From an uncultured SAR86 cluster bacterium (lineage in GTDB: Bacteria > Pseudomonadota > Gammaproteobacteria > Magnimaribacterales > AG-339-G14): 35,082 nt of DNA. Positions within the stretch are counted from its first letter, which is position 1. Each line of letters begins with the position of its first letter. The notes beneath the pieces are model-generated. The model did no database searches and had not been told where the DNA came from. It saw nothing but the letters and a program-made list of their open reading frames with translations. Location of the stretch: positions 1-35,082 of the forward strand of contig CACEOL010000012.1 of the NCBI GenBank assembly GCA_902561325.1, in the 5' to 3' direction. Positions 1 through 10,400 of this stretch are shown piece by piece. Position numbers and translations under genes: made by a program.

Positions 1-627
1 GAAATGGCGGGAATTAAACCTGGAGATAAAATTCTTGAAATAGATTATAAACCTATCACTTTTTGGGGAGATATTAGACAGGAAATAAATAAATCTAGAG
101 GTAATGAAATTCCAGTAAAAATTCTAAGAGAAAATAAAATTCATTTATTAACAATTAAACCTAATCTTTCAGAAAGTGACTTTAACTGGCAGATTGGAGT
201 TAGTTCATCATTTGAACTTAGTTCAAAAGCAAGAGTTTTGGTGAATTATTCTTTGATTGATTCATTAAAAAACTCATTCACTCAAACATATATTGTCATT
301 GAAAACTCAGTTTTGTTTCTTGGAAAAATTATTTTCGGTCAAGTTTCTCCAAAAAATCTTGGTGGGCCAGTAATGATAGGTCAGTATGCTGGAGAATCTG
401 TAATCTATGGCGGACTGTATTCCTTTTTTTATCTGATTGCTTTGATTAGTATCAGCCTTGGTATAGTTAATTTATTTCCTCTTCCGGTTTTGGATGGTGG
501 CCAGGCTCTGATTCTAACCATTGAAAGAATAATTGGTAGAGATTTACCAGCTAAATTGCTTGATTTCTTTTACAGATTTGGAACTGTTTTCTTAATTTCT
601 CTTTTTCTTTTTGTTTTTTTTCAATGA
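1..627 (+). CDS. rseP: RseP site-2 intramembrane protease, C-terminal part (5' truncated)
   Basis: The reading frame is open from base 1, so the window starts inside the gene; 208 residues are visible. In the family, RseP is the inner-membrane zinc protease that cuts anti-sigma factor RseA and clears signal peptides, feeding the envelope-stress (sigma E) response. The visible part opens with the end of a PDZ domain (the AGIKPGD carboxylate-binding-loop signature) and ends with membrane segments. The second zinc-site motif NLFPLPVLDGGQ lies near residues 156-167. The HExxH active site would be upstream, outside the window. The ATG at position 4 is internal, since the PDZ motif is already under way there. 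bamA starts 21 bases downstream, the usual gammaproteobacterial order. Identification is secure. Confidence 0.95.
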   Translation, partial: EMAGIKPGDKILEIDYKPITFWGDIRQEINKSRGNEIPVKILRENKIHLLTIKPNLSESDFNWQIGVSSSFELSSKARVLVNYSLIDSLKNSFTQTYIVIENSVLFLGKIIFGQVSPKNLGGPVMIGQYAGESVIYGGLYSFFYLIALISISLGIVNLFPLPVLDGGQALILTIERIIGRDLPAKLLDFFYRFGTVFLISLFLFVFFQ

Positions 628-648
628 TATTTTTAGGATTCTTCAGCC

Positions 649-2973
649 ATGAAAAAAAGGTTTATATTCTTAATATTATTATTTACTTCACCTTTTTCTA
701 TTACTCAACAAGATTCTTGGGTCCTTGATGATATAAGGATTACAGGCCTTCAAAGAGTTTCTGCAGGAAGTGTATTTGCTGTTATGCCAGTCAGTATTGG
801 AGACGTCATCAATAATGAAAATTATAAAGAAATAGCAACCTCAATTTTTGAGACCGGCAAATTTGATGATATTAAACTGGGCAGAGAAGGTAACGCGCTA
901 TTAATTAATCTTGAAGAGCGACCGACTATTGATGAAATATTAATAGAGGGTAATAAAGCAATTAAAACTGACGCGCTACTAGATGGTCTTAAAAAGTCAG
1001 GAATATTTGTTGGAGCTTTGTATAAAAGAGCTATTTTTGAGAGCCTTAACGTTGAATTAGAAAGACAATACTCCTCTCAAGGAAAGTATTCTGCTGAAGT
1101 AGAGGTGCTGTCTGAGAATTTACCTAAAAATAGAATAAAGCTATCTGTAAACATAGATGAAGGTGTTTCAGCATCTTTGAAAGTTATAAATATAGTGGGA
1201 AATAAGAAATTTTCTGATGGAGATATTTTAAAAGAGTTCAAATTAAAAGAAAAAAATTGGTTATCTGTATTCAGTAGGGGGTCAGGATACTCAAAAGAAA
1301 ATTTAAAGGGAGACTTAGAAACTTTAGAGTCTTTGTATAAAAATAATGGATTTCTTAAGTTCGAAATTCTCTCCACTATGGTTTCAATCTCGGAAAATAA
1401 AAAAGATATATTTCTTACTATAACTTTAAATGAAGGAAATATTTACAAGGTTAAAGAGGTAAGTCTTGCAGGAGATTTAGATATCGATGAATTGATTCTT
1501 GAAAGCCTACTTAATATTCCCACTAATGAAATATACATGGAGTCTTTTGTTAAATTTTCTGAAGACAGAATAAAAGGCTTACTCGAAAGCATTGGTTATA
1601 CAAACGCTGAAGTTTCTACATCAAGAGAGATTAACGAGGATGAAAAATCTGTCTCCTTAACTCTATTTGTTGATAAAGGCCAAAGAACGATGGTTAACAG
1701 AATTTCTTTCCAAGGAAACGAAAGAACTCATGATGTGGTTTTGAGAAGGGAAATGAGGCAAATGGAAAAAAGTTGGGCTTCAAATGACTTAATGGAGATT
1801 TCAAAATTAAGATTAGATAGGCTAGGTTTTTTTAAAAATGTGGAGTACGAAAAGAAATCTGTTCCAGGTTCCCCTGACGAAGTAGATGTAATTTTTACAG
1901 TAGAAGAACAATATTCAGGATCAATAGGGGGTTCTTTAGGCTATGGCGCATATGGATTTAGTTTAGGAGCAAACTATTCAGAAAAAAATGCTTTTGGAAC
2001 GGGAAACACAGTTTCGGTTGGAATAAGTTATAGCGAATGGAGACAAGATATCTCATTTAATTTTTTTGACCCTTACTTTACTATTGATGGTCTTGGCTTA
2101 GGTTATGGAGCTTATTTAAGAAAAACTGATTATGGAAACTTTAATATCGCATCCTACAACACAGATTCTTATGGAGGCTCAGTTAATTTTCAGCTACCAA
2201 TTACCGAGATAGAACAGCTTGGACTTTCATTGCAAGTCGATAATACACAATTAAAGTCAAATGCATTTAGCTCTCGACAGTTAATAGATTTTTATACTTC
2301 TGAGGGTTTTGATTTTAACACTTACAGCGGACAAGTAAGCTGGTCCAGAGTTACTTTAGATAGAGGTCTATTTCCAACAAATGGTACTAGAAATTCAATA
2401 TCGCTCAGCTTAACGCTTCCTGGGAGTAATATTAATTATGGAAGGTTTAGCCATGACTTCAAAATATTTAGGCCTTTACCCCTTGGATTAGTTTTTGCTT
2501 ATAAATCAAGAATTGGAGCCTTGTTTACATATGGAGATACGCAAACAGCTCCTCCATATCAGCATTTTTATGGTGGAGGAATGAGATCTGTTAGAGGTTT
2601 TAAACAAAATTATCTAGGCCCAAAAGCTGTTTATAATGCAGGTTATGGGCCAAGCAGACCTAGACCAATAGGAGGTCCTTACAGCTTATCTGGAGGATTT
2701 GATTTAATCGTTCCATTAGATTTTGTTCCCGACCCAAGATCAGTAAGAGCTTCAGTTTTTATTGATTATGGCAATGTATTTAGTGAAGGATGTAGATCTT
2801 ATGAAGTAAATTGTTATGAGTTTGATTTATCAGAAATTAGGTATTCAGTAGGTTTAGGTTTCACATGGGTCACAGCATTAGGACCATTATCATTTGCAAT
2901 TGCCTCTGTTTTTAATGATTCTCCTGAAGATCGGACTGAATCTTTTCAATTTGAGATAGGCACGCAATTTTAA
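649..2973 (+). CDS. bamA: Outer membrane protein assembly factor BamA (Omp85)
   Basis: BamA is the outer-membrane beta-barrel insertase at the centre of the BAM complex. The 774-residue product has a signal peptide (KKR, then a hydrophobic run, cleavage near residue 19). POTRA repeats follow from about residue 24 to 420, then a beta-barrel. The family's conserved VRGF motif of the barrel-interior loop (L6) is visible near residue 647. The chain ends in phenylalanine after alternating residues, the outer-membrane beta-signal. It is slightly shorter than the roughly 810 residues of E. coli. It sits between rseP and skp, so its chaperone partner is the next gene. Sure identification. Confidence 0.98.
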   Translation: MKKRFIFLILLFTSPFSITQQDSWVLDDIRITGLQRVSAGSVFAVMPVSIGDVINNENYKEIATSIFETGKFDDIKLGREGNALLINLEERPTIDEILIEGNKAIKTDALLDGLKKSGIFVGALYKRAIFESLNVELERQYSSQGKYSAEVEVLSENLPKNRIKLSVNIDEGVSASLKVINIVGNKKFSDGDILKEFKLKEKNWLSVFSRGSGYSKENLKGDLETLESLYKNNGFLKFEILSTMVSISENKKDIFLTITLNEGNIYKVKEVSLAGDLDIDELILESLLNIPTNEIYMESFVKFSEDRIKGLLESIGYTNAEVSTSREINEDEKSVSLTLFVDKGQRTMVNRISFQGNERTHDVVLRREMRQMEKSWASNDLMEISKLRLDRLGFFKNVEYEKKSVPGSPDEVDVIFTVEEQYSGSIGGSLGYGAYGFSLGANYSEKNAFGTGNTVSVGISYSEWRQDISFNFFDPYFTIDGLGLGYGAYLRKTDYGNFNIASYNTDSYGGSVNFQLPITEIEQLGLSLQVDNTQLKSNAFSSRQLIDFYTSEGFDFNTYSGQVSWSRVTLDRGLFPTNGTRNSISLSLTLPGSNINYGRFSHDFKIFRPLPLGLVFAYKSRIGALFTYGDTQTAPPYQHFYGGGMRSVRGFKQNYLGPKAVYNAGYGPSRPRPIGGPYSLSGGFDLIVPLDFVPDPRSVRASVFIDYGNVFSEGCRSYEVNCYEFDLSEIRYSVGLGFTWVTALGPLSFAIASVFNDSPEDRTESFQFEIGTQF

Positions 2974-3042
2974 AAAAAATAGGAATTTTTTTTACCAAAA
3001 GTGTAAAATTCACTACCTTTTTTTAAATTAAAATAAATCTTC

Positions 3043-3048
3043 AAGGGG
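3043..3048 (+). promoter_or_regulatory. Shine-Dalgarno site of skp
   Basis: AAGGGG lies 6 bases before the skp ATG at 3055. It is one of the clearest ribosome binding sites in the window, where many starts have no visible one. Confidence 0.7.
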
Positions 3049-3054
3049 TTAAAT

Positions 3055-3582
3055 ATGAAAAACATTAAAAGAATTTTTATTTTTGTTTCTCTATCATTTT
3101 TTGGTAGTTCAGCTTTTCTCTTAGAAGGAATTGCTGTGATTGATTACAATGCAATTTTCCTAGGAACAGATCTAGCAAGAGAGCGTATTGATGACTTAAG
3201 AGATTCATCTGACTATAAAGACTTAACTGATGAGGCCCAAGCTAAAGATAGTGAAAGAATAAAGTTAGCTGAAAAACTAAAAAAGGATGACTCAACCCTC
3301 TCTGATTCAGAAAAGGAAGAAATTTTAAAAAAAATTCAAACTCTTTACCAAAGCATACAACTCTTATCTCAGCAAATCCAAGCTAAGGAACAAGAGGTAA
3401 CCCAAAAGCTTCAAGCAGATCAAGCAGAGGCTGTGCAAAAAGTTGTTAATGAATTGATAAAAGCAAAAAAAATAAAAATGCTTTTAAATTCTCAAGCTTT
3501 ACTTGCATTTGATAGAAGTGATGAAAAAATAAACCTAACTCCTGAAGTAGTTGATCTTATAAATAAAGAACAAAAGAAATAA
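3055..3582 (+). CDS. skp: Periplasmic chaperone Skp (OmpH family)
   Basis: Skp is a trimeric periplasmic chaperone that holds unfolded outer-membrane proteins on their way to BamA. The 175-residue product has a signal peptide (KNIKR followed by a hydrophobic stretch, cleavage near residue 20-25). It then has the short core strand GIAVIDYNAIF and a long charged Lys/Glu/Gln-rich region (about 55-130) that reads as the coiled-coil tentacles. The hydrophobic C-terminal part returns to the core. An 81-base gap separates it from bamA. That gap contains only a weak A/T stem and no promoter I would defend. lpxD follows after 6 bases. Length and position match the family. Confidence 0.93.
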   Translation: MKNIKRIFIFVSLSFFGSSAFLLEGIAVIDYNAIFLGTDLARERIDDLRDSSDYKDLTDEAQAKDSERIKLAEKLKKDDSTLSDSEKEEILKKIQTLYQSIQLLSQQIQAKEQEVTQKLQADQAEAVQKVVNELIKAKKIKMLLNSQALLAFDRSDEKINLTPEVVDLINKEQKK

Positions 3583-3588
3583 TAAAGT

Positions 3589-4563
3589 TTGTCCAAAGAG
3601 TCTTTTAAGCTTTCAGAAATCTCAGATTTCCTAGGCGGACAGTTATCTGGCGATGGTTCTAAAACTATTTCTGAAATTAAAACCTTACTGGAAGCTAATA
3701 AAGAATCTATATCTTTTATCTACAATAAAAAATTTAAAAAAGATCTTGAAGCAACATCAGCCGCAGCAGTTCTTATTTCAAAAGAATATATCAATCATTG
3801 CAAAGTAGATTATATTCTCGTTGAAAATCCACACGAATCTTATGCAAAGCTAACACAACTTTTTTCTGGAAATTTGAGAAAAAAAATTTCAAATAAAAAT
3901 TATGCAGATTCATATTCAAAAGATGGTATCGAAATTGGAAAAAATGTTTTCATCGGCAAGAATGTAATAATTGAAAAAGGCACCAAAATTAATTCCGGAT
4001 CCTTTATTGGAGATGATGTTTATATTGGAGAAGAGACCTATATACACCCAAATGTTTGTCTTTATCATTCTGTAAGGATTGGAAAAAAAAATATTATTCA
4101 CGCCAATTCAGTTATAGGATCAGATGGTCTAGGTTTTGCAAAAAACGAAAATTCATGGGAAAAAATAGAACATCTTGGATCTGTTGAGTTAAAAGATAAT
4201 GTGGAAGTCGGAGCTTCTTGCACCATTGACAGAGCTTCTTTAGGGATGACGACTTTAAACAACGGGGTAAAGCTAGATAATCAAGTTCACATCGCACATA
4301 ACTGTAATATTGGAAAAAATACAATAATAGGTGCAAAGACCGCAATCGCAGGAAGCACAGTTATCGGGGAAGAATGTTTAATTGGAGGTGGTTGTGGAAT
4401 TGTTGATAATATTAAAATAGAAAATGGCGTTAGAATAAACCCGATGACATTCATAACTAAATCCATAAAGAAACCGGGTATTTATTCTGGCGGCTCTGTT
4501 GTTTTAGAACACTCAAAATGGCTTAAACATATTACAATTCAGAAAAAAGAATTCGATGCTTGA
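3589..4563 (+). CDS. lpxD: UDP-3-O-acyl-glucosamine N-acyltransferase LpxD
   Basis: LpxD catalyses the third step of lipid A synthesis, adding a 3-hydroxyacyl chain to the 2-amino group of UDP-3-O-acyl-glucosamine from acyl-ACP. The product has an N-terminal uridine-binding domain (about 1-100). A left-handed beta-helix of hexapeptide repeats follows (about 110-310). The catalytic histidine is visible in NQVHIAHNC (His237; E. coli His239). At 324 residues it is a little shorter than E. coli LpxD (341), mainly at the C-terminal helix. The start is TTG at 3589; no ATG gives the full N-terminal domain. It overlaps fabZ by 8 bases, implying translational coupling. Confidence 0.97.
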   Translation: MSKESFKLSEISDFLGGQLSGDGSKTISEIKTLLEANKESISFIYNKKFKKDLEATSAAAVLISKEYINHCKVDYILVENPHESYAKLTQLFSGNLRKKISNKNYADSYSKDGIEIGKNVFIGKNVIIEKGTKINSGSFIGDDVYIGEETYIHPNVCLYHSVRIGKKNIIHANSVIGSDGLGFAKNENSWEKIEHLGSVELKDNVEVGASCTIDRASLGMTTLNNGVKLDNQVHIAHNCNIGKNTIIGAKTAIAGSTVIGEECLIGGGCGIVDNIKIENGVRINPMTFITKSIKKPGIYSGGSVVLEHSKWLKHITIQKKEFDA

Positions 4564-4993
4564 TATTGAAAAAATAAAAACATTATTACCTCACCGTTAT
4601 CCATTTTTGCTTGTAGACAGAGTTGAAGAACTTGAAGAACACAAATATATAAAAGCTTATAAGAACATCACAAACAGCGAACCTTTTTTTCTTGGCCATT
4701 TTCCGAATAGATCTGTTATGCCTGGCGTTTTAATTCTTGAGGCTCTAGCTCAAGCTTCTGGAGTTCTGGGATTTTATTCAATGAAAAAAACTCCTGAAGA
4801 AGGTTCAATGTATTATTTCGTAGGTGCAGATAAATTAAGGTTTAAAAACCCTGTTATACCTGGAGACAAACTAACGCTCGAATCAACTAAAATTTCAGAA
4901 AAGGCAGGAATTTGGAAATTTGATTGTAAGGCAACTGTTGGAGAAAAATTTATTTGTTCGGCAATTGTGCTTTGTGCCGATCGCCCTAAATGA
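4556..4993 (+). CDS. fabZ: 3-hydroxyacyl-ACP dehydratase FabZ
   Basis: FabZ dehydrates 3-hydroxyacyl-ACP in fatty-acid elongation. It competes with LpxA and LpxD for the same hydroxyacyl-ACP pool, which is why it is classically found between them. The 145-residue hot-dog-fold protein shows the HRYPFLLVD start and the active-site stretch [20 protein letters not shown] with His48 and Glu62. Its ATG overlaps the lpxD end by 8 bases, and its TGA shares bases with the lpxA ATG (ATGA at 4990). Length is normal. Sure identification. Confidence 0.98.
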   Translation: MLDIEKIKTLLPHRYPFLLVDRVEELEEHKYIKAYKNITNSEPFFLGHFPNRSVMPGVLILEALAQASGVLGFYSMKKTPEEGSMYYFVGADKLRFKNPVIPGDKLTLESTKISEKAGIWKFDCKATVGEKFICSAIVLCADRPK

Positions 4994-5760
4994 TTCATTC
5001 TTCGGCTCAAATAGATTCGTCTTCTGAAATAGATGATGGTGTTTCTATAGGTCCCTATACTGTAATAGGTCCTAACGTAAAGATAAAATCTGGTACTGTT
5101 ATTGAGGGAAATGTTTTCATTCATAAGAATACATTCATTGGTCAAAACAATCTAATTTATCCTTTTGCAAGCGTAGGAGGAGATCCTCAAGATTTAAAAT
5201 ATCAAGGAGAAGATACTTTTCTAGAAATTGGCGATGATAACGAAATTAGAGAGGGATCAACAATTAATAGAGGTACCGTTCAAGAAAACGGAAAAACCAT
5301 AATTGGTAACAATAACCTGTTGATGGCTTATACTCACGTTGCTCATGATTGCATTTTGGAAGACGATATAGTTATGACAAATAATGCAGGTATTGCTGGA
5401 GTTGTTAAAGTCGGAAGGGGAGCAAGGCTTAGCGGTTTTACATTAGTACACCAGTTCTGCAACATAGGAAGTTATAGTTTTAGCGCCTTAGGAACAATTA
5501 TTACCAAAGACGTACCCGCTTATGTGAGAGTTAGCGGAAATCCAGCAATTCCAAGAGGTTTAAATACCATTGGCATTCAAAGACAAAATCTTTCTAAGGA
5601 AGCAAGCGATGCCTTAAAAGAGTCATATAAAATTTTGTATCTAAGAAAAAATAAATTGCAGGATGCAAAAAAGGAAATTATTTCGAAATTCAAAGCTATC
5701 AAAGAAATGAATCTTTTTATTGATAGTATTTCAAATACTGAAAGAAGCATAGTTCGTTAA
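4990..5760 (+). CDS. lpxA: UDP-GlcNAc O-acyltransferase LpxA
   Basis: LpxA starts lipid A synthesis by moving a 3-hydroxyacyl group from ACP to the 3-OH of UDP-GlcNAc. The 256-residue product is a left-handed beta-helix of hexapeptide repeats with a helical C-terminus. The catalytic histidine is in THVAHDC (His119, equivalent to E. coli His125), and VHQFCNIG follows. By counting from that histidine, the acyl-length ruler residue (E. coli Gly173) is Leu167 here, in the stretch SFSALG. A bulky residue there is known to shorten the accepted chain; Met173 in Pseudomonas aeruginosa gives C10. A shorter acyl chain is therefore an inference for this organism. Starts within the fabZ stop codon. Confidence 0.97.
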   Translation: MIHSSAQIDSSSEIDDGVSIGPYTVIGPNVKIKSGTVIEGNVFIHKNTFIGQNNLIYPFASVGGDPQDLKYQGEDTFLEIGDDNEIREGSTINRGTVQENGKTIIGNNNLLMAYTHVAHDCILEDDIVMTNNAGIAGVVKVGRGARLSGFTLVHQFCNIGSYSFSALGTIITKDVPAYVRVSGNPAIPRGLNTIGIQRQNLSKEASDALKESYKILYLRKNKLQDAKKEIISKFKAIKEMNLFIDSISNTERSIVR

Positions 5761-5773
5761 GGGTTTAAAAAAT

Positions 5774-6889
5774 TTGAAAATTGCAGTTTGTGCAGGCGAA
5801 AAATCTGGAGATGCTCTCGGGCAAGAACTCCTTGCCGATTTAAAAAAAAATAATGAAAACATAAAGATTATTGGCGTTGGCGGCTCCCTAATGGAAAGCG
5901 AGGGCTTAAAAAGTTTTTTTCCTATTAATGAAATTTCTTATATGGGTCTAATTGACCCTTTATTAAATTTAAGAAAAATTTTAAAAATAAGAAAAAATTT
6001 TATAAATTTTCTAAAAAAAGAGAGTCCCGACATATTTATTGGAATAGATAGTCCATCTTTTAATAGTGGTATTTGCAAAGTTTTGAGAAGAGATACAAAT
6101 ATCAAAACAGTTCAATACGTATGTCCTCAGTTTTGGGCATGGCGATACGGAAGAGTTCACAAATTTAATTCTTTGTACCACAAAATATTCTCGCTTTTTC
6201 CCTTTGAATCTGAGTTGTTAAAAAAACATGGTGTTAATTTTTCTTATGTAGGGCATCCGCTTGCTAAAAATTTATCATGTGATTCTAATGAAAAAGAATT
6301 GAAAAAGAATTTTGACATCCCCTTAGATAAAAAAGTAATTGCAATTTTACCTGGTAGTAGAAAATCTGAAATAAAACATCATTCAAAGCCATTAGCAGAC
6401 TTCATAAATACATATAAAAAGGAAAATTCTGACGTAGAAATTGTAGTGGCCTTGAATAAAGAATCTGACCTTCAAGGCGAATTGAAACAATTATCAAAAA
6501 AAATTAATGTTATTTATAACTCTACTCAAAAAGTTTTAGCTATTTGTGATTTGGCTATCGTGGCATCTGGAACAGCTACCTTAGAGGCCGCAATTTTAGC
6601 AAAACCAATGGTAGTTATTTATAAAAGTAATAAATTTAGTAATTTCATCTTATCCAATTTTTTCCTAAAAACTAAATTCATTTCTCTTCCAAATATTCTT
6701 TCTCAGGAGAAAATTGTCTTTGAGCTAAGACAAAATCAAGTCTCTGGTAAAGAAATATTTGAAAAAGTTGAGCTTACCTTTAAAAACCAAAAAGACATTT
6801 CGTTTAAGCTAAATTTAATAAAAGATAGTTTGTTAGTTACAAATTTGAATAAGTTCTCAAACGCTTTAAAAGAAATTCTCGAAAAATGA
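5774..6889 (+). CDS. lpxB: Lipid-A-disaccharide synthase LpxB
   Basis: LpxB is a GT-B-fold, membrane-associated glycosyltransferase (family GT19). It joins UDP-2,3-diacylglucosamine and lipid X into the lipid A disaccharide. The 371-residue product begins IAVCAGEKSGDALG, the family's N-terminal signature. It contains QYVCPQFWAWRYGR, VGHPLA and the nucleotide-binding LPGSRKSEI motif. The start is a TTG at 5774, which places the GEKSGD motif at the usual distance from the N-terminus. The stop TGA overlaps the ATG of rnhB (ATGA). Length is near the family norm of about 380. Confidence 0.97.
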   Translation: MKIAVCAGEKSGDALGQELLADLKKNNENIKIIGVGGSLMESEGLKSFFPINEISYMGLIDPLLNLRKILKIRKNFINFLKKESPDIFIGIDSPSFNSGICKVLRRDTNIKTVQYVCPQFWAWRYGRVHKFNSLYHKIFSLFPFESELLKKHGVNFSYVGHPLAKNLSCDSNEKELKKNFDIPLDKKVIAILPGSRKSEIKHHSKPLADFINTYKKENSDVEIVVALNKESDLQGELKQLSKKINVIYNSTQKVLAICDLAIVASGTATLEAAILAKPMVVIYKSNKFSNFILSNFFLKTKFISLPNILSQEKIVFELRQNQVSGKEIFEKVELTFKNQKDISFKLNLIKDSLLVTNLNKFSNALKEILEK

Positions 6890-7446
6890 AAAACTACCTT
6901 GTCGGAGCTGATGAGGTAGGAAGAGGCTCTTTATTTGGCCCTGTAATTGCTGCGGCAGTGATTTTAGGAAACTACAAAAATTCTGAATTAAGAGATTCAA
7001 AAAAGCTTTCTGAAAAAAAAAGAACTATGCTTTTTAGAGATATTAAAAACAATGCTATCAAAATTTCAATTGGAGAAGCATCTGTCAAAGAAATAGATTC
7101 CTTAAACATAAAAGAAGCCAGCCTTCTAGCTATGAAAAGAGCAATTTTAGGATTAAAAGTTAAAAACATAGAGGTTATTGTAGATGGCATAGATATCCCA
7201 AAAATAAATTATCCTTGCAAAGCAATAATTAAAGCTGACGATAAAATTTCTGAGGTTATGGCTGCATCAATTATTGCAAAAGTCCATAGAGATAATTTAA
7301 TGCTAACTTTTAGCAAAAAATATCCTGATTTTTCACTAGAAAAAAACAAAGGATATCCAACAAAAGAACACTTAAATATTTTAAAATCTTTAGGACCAAC
7401 TGAATATCATAGGAAAAGTTTTAAGCCAGTTTTAGATGCTAGATAA
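6886..7446 (+). CDS. rnhB: Ribonuclease HII
   Basis: Ribonuclease HII cuts the RNA strand of RNA-DNA hybrids and starts removal of single ribonucleotides misincorporated into DNA. The 186-residue product shows the catalytic DEVGRG motif at residues 9-14 (Asp9, Glu10). A further acidic site lies in VIVDGID, and another in the KADDKISEVMAAS segment, where the last metal ligand falls. The C-terminal GYPTKEH motif is also present. The gene overlaps lpxB by 4 bases and dnaE by 11, as expected for the conserved lpxB-rnhB-dnaE order. Confidence 0.97.
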   Translation: MKNYLVGADEVGRGSLFGPVIAAAVILGNYKNSELRDSKKLSEKKRTMLFRDIKNNAIKISIGEASVKEIDSLNIKEASLLAMKRAILGLKVKNIEVIVDGIDIPKINYPCKAIIKADDKISEVMAASIIAKVHRDNLMLTFSKKYPDFSLEKNKGYPTKEHLNILKSLGPTEYHRKSFKPVLDAR

Positions 7447-10400
7447 AAAATTTACACACTTAAATGTTCACAGCGAATATTCTATTGTCGATAGCATTGT
7501 CAAAATTGATCAACTTTCTGAAAAAGCTGAGCGATATAATTATGAAAGTATAGCTATTACTGATTCCGCAAATCTTTTTGGGTTTTTAAAATTTTATAAG
7601 TCAGTTAGATCAAAAGGCATAAAACCTATTGCTGGAGCAGAGATTAATCATGTAAGAGATAGTTCGTCTCATCAAGAACACGCTAATTTGACTTTGATTG
7701 TAAAAAATCAATCTGGTTATAAAAATTTAATAAAGCTAATTTCAAAATCTCAAGTTGTTGGAAAAACATCTGGCATTCCGGTCATAGAAACTGAATGGCT
7801 TGCTGAACATTCCGAAGGGCTTATTGCTCTTTCTGGAGGTTTTAGAGGACATATAGGAAAGGCTGTTCTAGATAATAATCATGATCTTTTTTTAAAAAGA
7901 ATTAAATACTTTCAAAAAATATTTGAAGAAGATTTCATCCTAGAAATCTCTCGGATCAATAGGCCACAAGAAGACTTATATAACGATTACATACTCTCAA
8001 AAGCAGGAGAATTGGGATTGCCTGTGATTGCATCAAACGAAGTCAGATTTATCGATAAAGAAGATTATGAAGCGCATGAGACAAGAGTATGTATTCAAAA
8101 AGGAGAAGTATTAAGCGATGCCAGAAGAACACGAAATTATTTTGAAAATCAATATTTTCTTTCTCCTGAAGAAATGTATGAAAAGTTTAAAGATGTTCCA
8201 GAAGTTCTTTCAAATGCTTATGAATTATCAAAAAAATGTAATTTAGAGATTGAAACTGGTATTTACGTGTTACCTGATTTTGAAACGCCTTTGAATAAAT
8301 CAGCTGCAGATTACTTAATTGAACTTTCTAAAAATAATCTAAAAGAAAAAATCAAAAGTCTCTCTGAAGATGACAAGGTTAAATATATTAATAGGCTTGA
8401 ATTTGAATTAGATGTTATTTCTAAAATGGGTTATTCAGGTTATTTCCTCGTTGTATCTGATTTTGTTAATTGGGCTCAGGAAAACAATGTACCTGTTGGA
8501 CCAGGAAGAGGATCAGGAGCAGCCTCCTTGGTAGCTTACTGTTTAGGTATAACAGGTATAGACCCTCTGAAATATGGTTTGCTTTTTGAAAGATTTTTAA
8601 ATCCTGACAGGATAAGCAATCCTGATTTTGATATAGATTTTTGCAAAGACGGAAGGGATAAAGTGATTGATTATGTCACTCAAAAATATGGAAAAGAGGC
8701 CGTGGCGCAAATTTGTACTTTTGGGACCATGGCTGCAAGAGCGGTAGTTAGAGATGTTGCAAGGGCTCAAGGAAAATCTTATGGCTTAGCAGATAAGTTA
8801 GCAAAAATGATTCCTTTTTCCCCAGATATGACACTTGAAAAGGCTTTGGAAAACAATGATTTAAAAAGAGCATTAAAAACTGATGAACAGGCGGAAGAAA
8901 TATTTGATATGGCAAGAAAATTAGAGGGCATTATTAGAAATGTTGGAAAACACGCAGCAGGGGTAGTCATAGCACCATCAGAGATAAATGACTTTTCTCC
9001 TCTTTATCTTGATGAGGCAACAAATACCTTAGCAACGCAATTCGATATGAAAGATATCGAATCGGTAGGTCTACAAAAATTTGATTTTTTAGGATTAAGG
9101 ACACTTACCATTATAAAAGATGCTTTAGACCTTATTAATCCAAAAAGAGAAAAGCTAAATTTAGATGCAATCAATTTAGAACAAATAGATCTTGAAGACA
9201 GGTTAACTTTCGAGCTTTTGCAAAATGGTCTTACAACTGCGGTTTTTCAATTAGAATCCCGAGGTTTGAAAGAATATCTAGTAAAGATAAAACCATCATC
9301 TTTTGAAGATATTATTTCAGTTGTTGCTTTATATCGTCCTGGACCTTTAGATGCAGGAATGGTTGATACCTTCATTAAAAGGAAGCATGGATCTGAAAAA
9401 ACAGATTATTTGGGAGATAAGGATATTGAAAAAGTCTTAAAAAATACTTACGGAGTAATTGTCTATCAAGAACAAGTCATGCAACTAGCTCAGGAGTATT
9501 CAGGCTTTTCTTTGGGGCAAGCAGATTTGCTTAGGAGAGCCATGGGTAAAAAAATTCCTGAAGAAATGGAAAGACAAAGACCTGAATTTATCAACGGAGC
9601 TTTGAAAAAAGGAAAAATAGAAAGAGCAGCAGAGGGATTGTTTGATCAGATTCAAACTTTCGCAGGATATGGTTTTAATAAAGCACATTCAGCAGGATAT
9701 GGACTCATTGCATTTCAAACAGCATGGCTTAAAGCACATTATCCCGTTGAGTTTTTAAGTGCAGCTTTATCCTCAGATATGGATGATTCGGATAGAGTCA
9801 GGTTGCTATTGGATGATTGTAAGAATTTTGAAATAGATATTCTCAAACCAGATGTCAATAAAAGTCAATTGAACTTTATAAACCAAGGCGATAACGAAAT
9901 TTTATTCGGTTTGGGTGCAGTAAAGGGTTTAGGTAAAGCAGCTATTGAAAATATTATTAGCCAACGAGAGCATAAACCTTTTGAAAACTTGTATGATTTT
10001 TGTGCAAGAGTAGATTTAAGTAAGGTTGATAAAAGAGGTATAGAGCCATTAATTAAATGCGGAGCAATGGATTCTTTTAATTTATCTCGAAAAGAGATGC
10101 TAGAGAGTTTAGAAGACGCAATGAAATATGCAAAACAAAACACCATGACTCAAGAAAGCGGCATTTCTGACTTATTTGGCGGCATTAGCGAAAGCAACGA
10201 TTTCATTCCTATAAAAAAAGATAAATATGATGACTTTGCTAATTCTAAATTTGAATTTTCAGCTCTTGGATTTTACTTAGAGACACATCCAGTCAAAGAA
10301 CATTACTGGGAACTTAAAAAACTAGGAACTGGTTCTATTAAGAATGTAATAGAAGAAAGAGTGAATACAATATCAGGAGTTATCATTCGGCAAAATAGAA

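Noticed and set aside
2972-2993. A-run and T-run stem between bamA and skp as a terminator
   Set aside because: The stem is all A-U with a 6-base loop and no extra T-run. It lies in a conserved operon where readthrough is expected.
2982-3006. Sigma-E-like promoter before skp (GGAATTT ... TGTAA)
   Set aside because: Each half has one mismatch and the spacer is 13 bases, shorter than the 15-17 normally needed.
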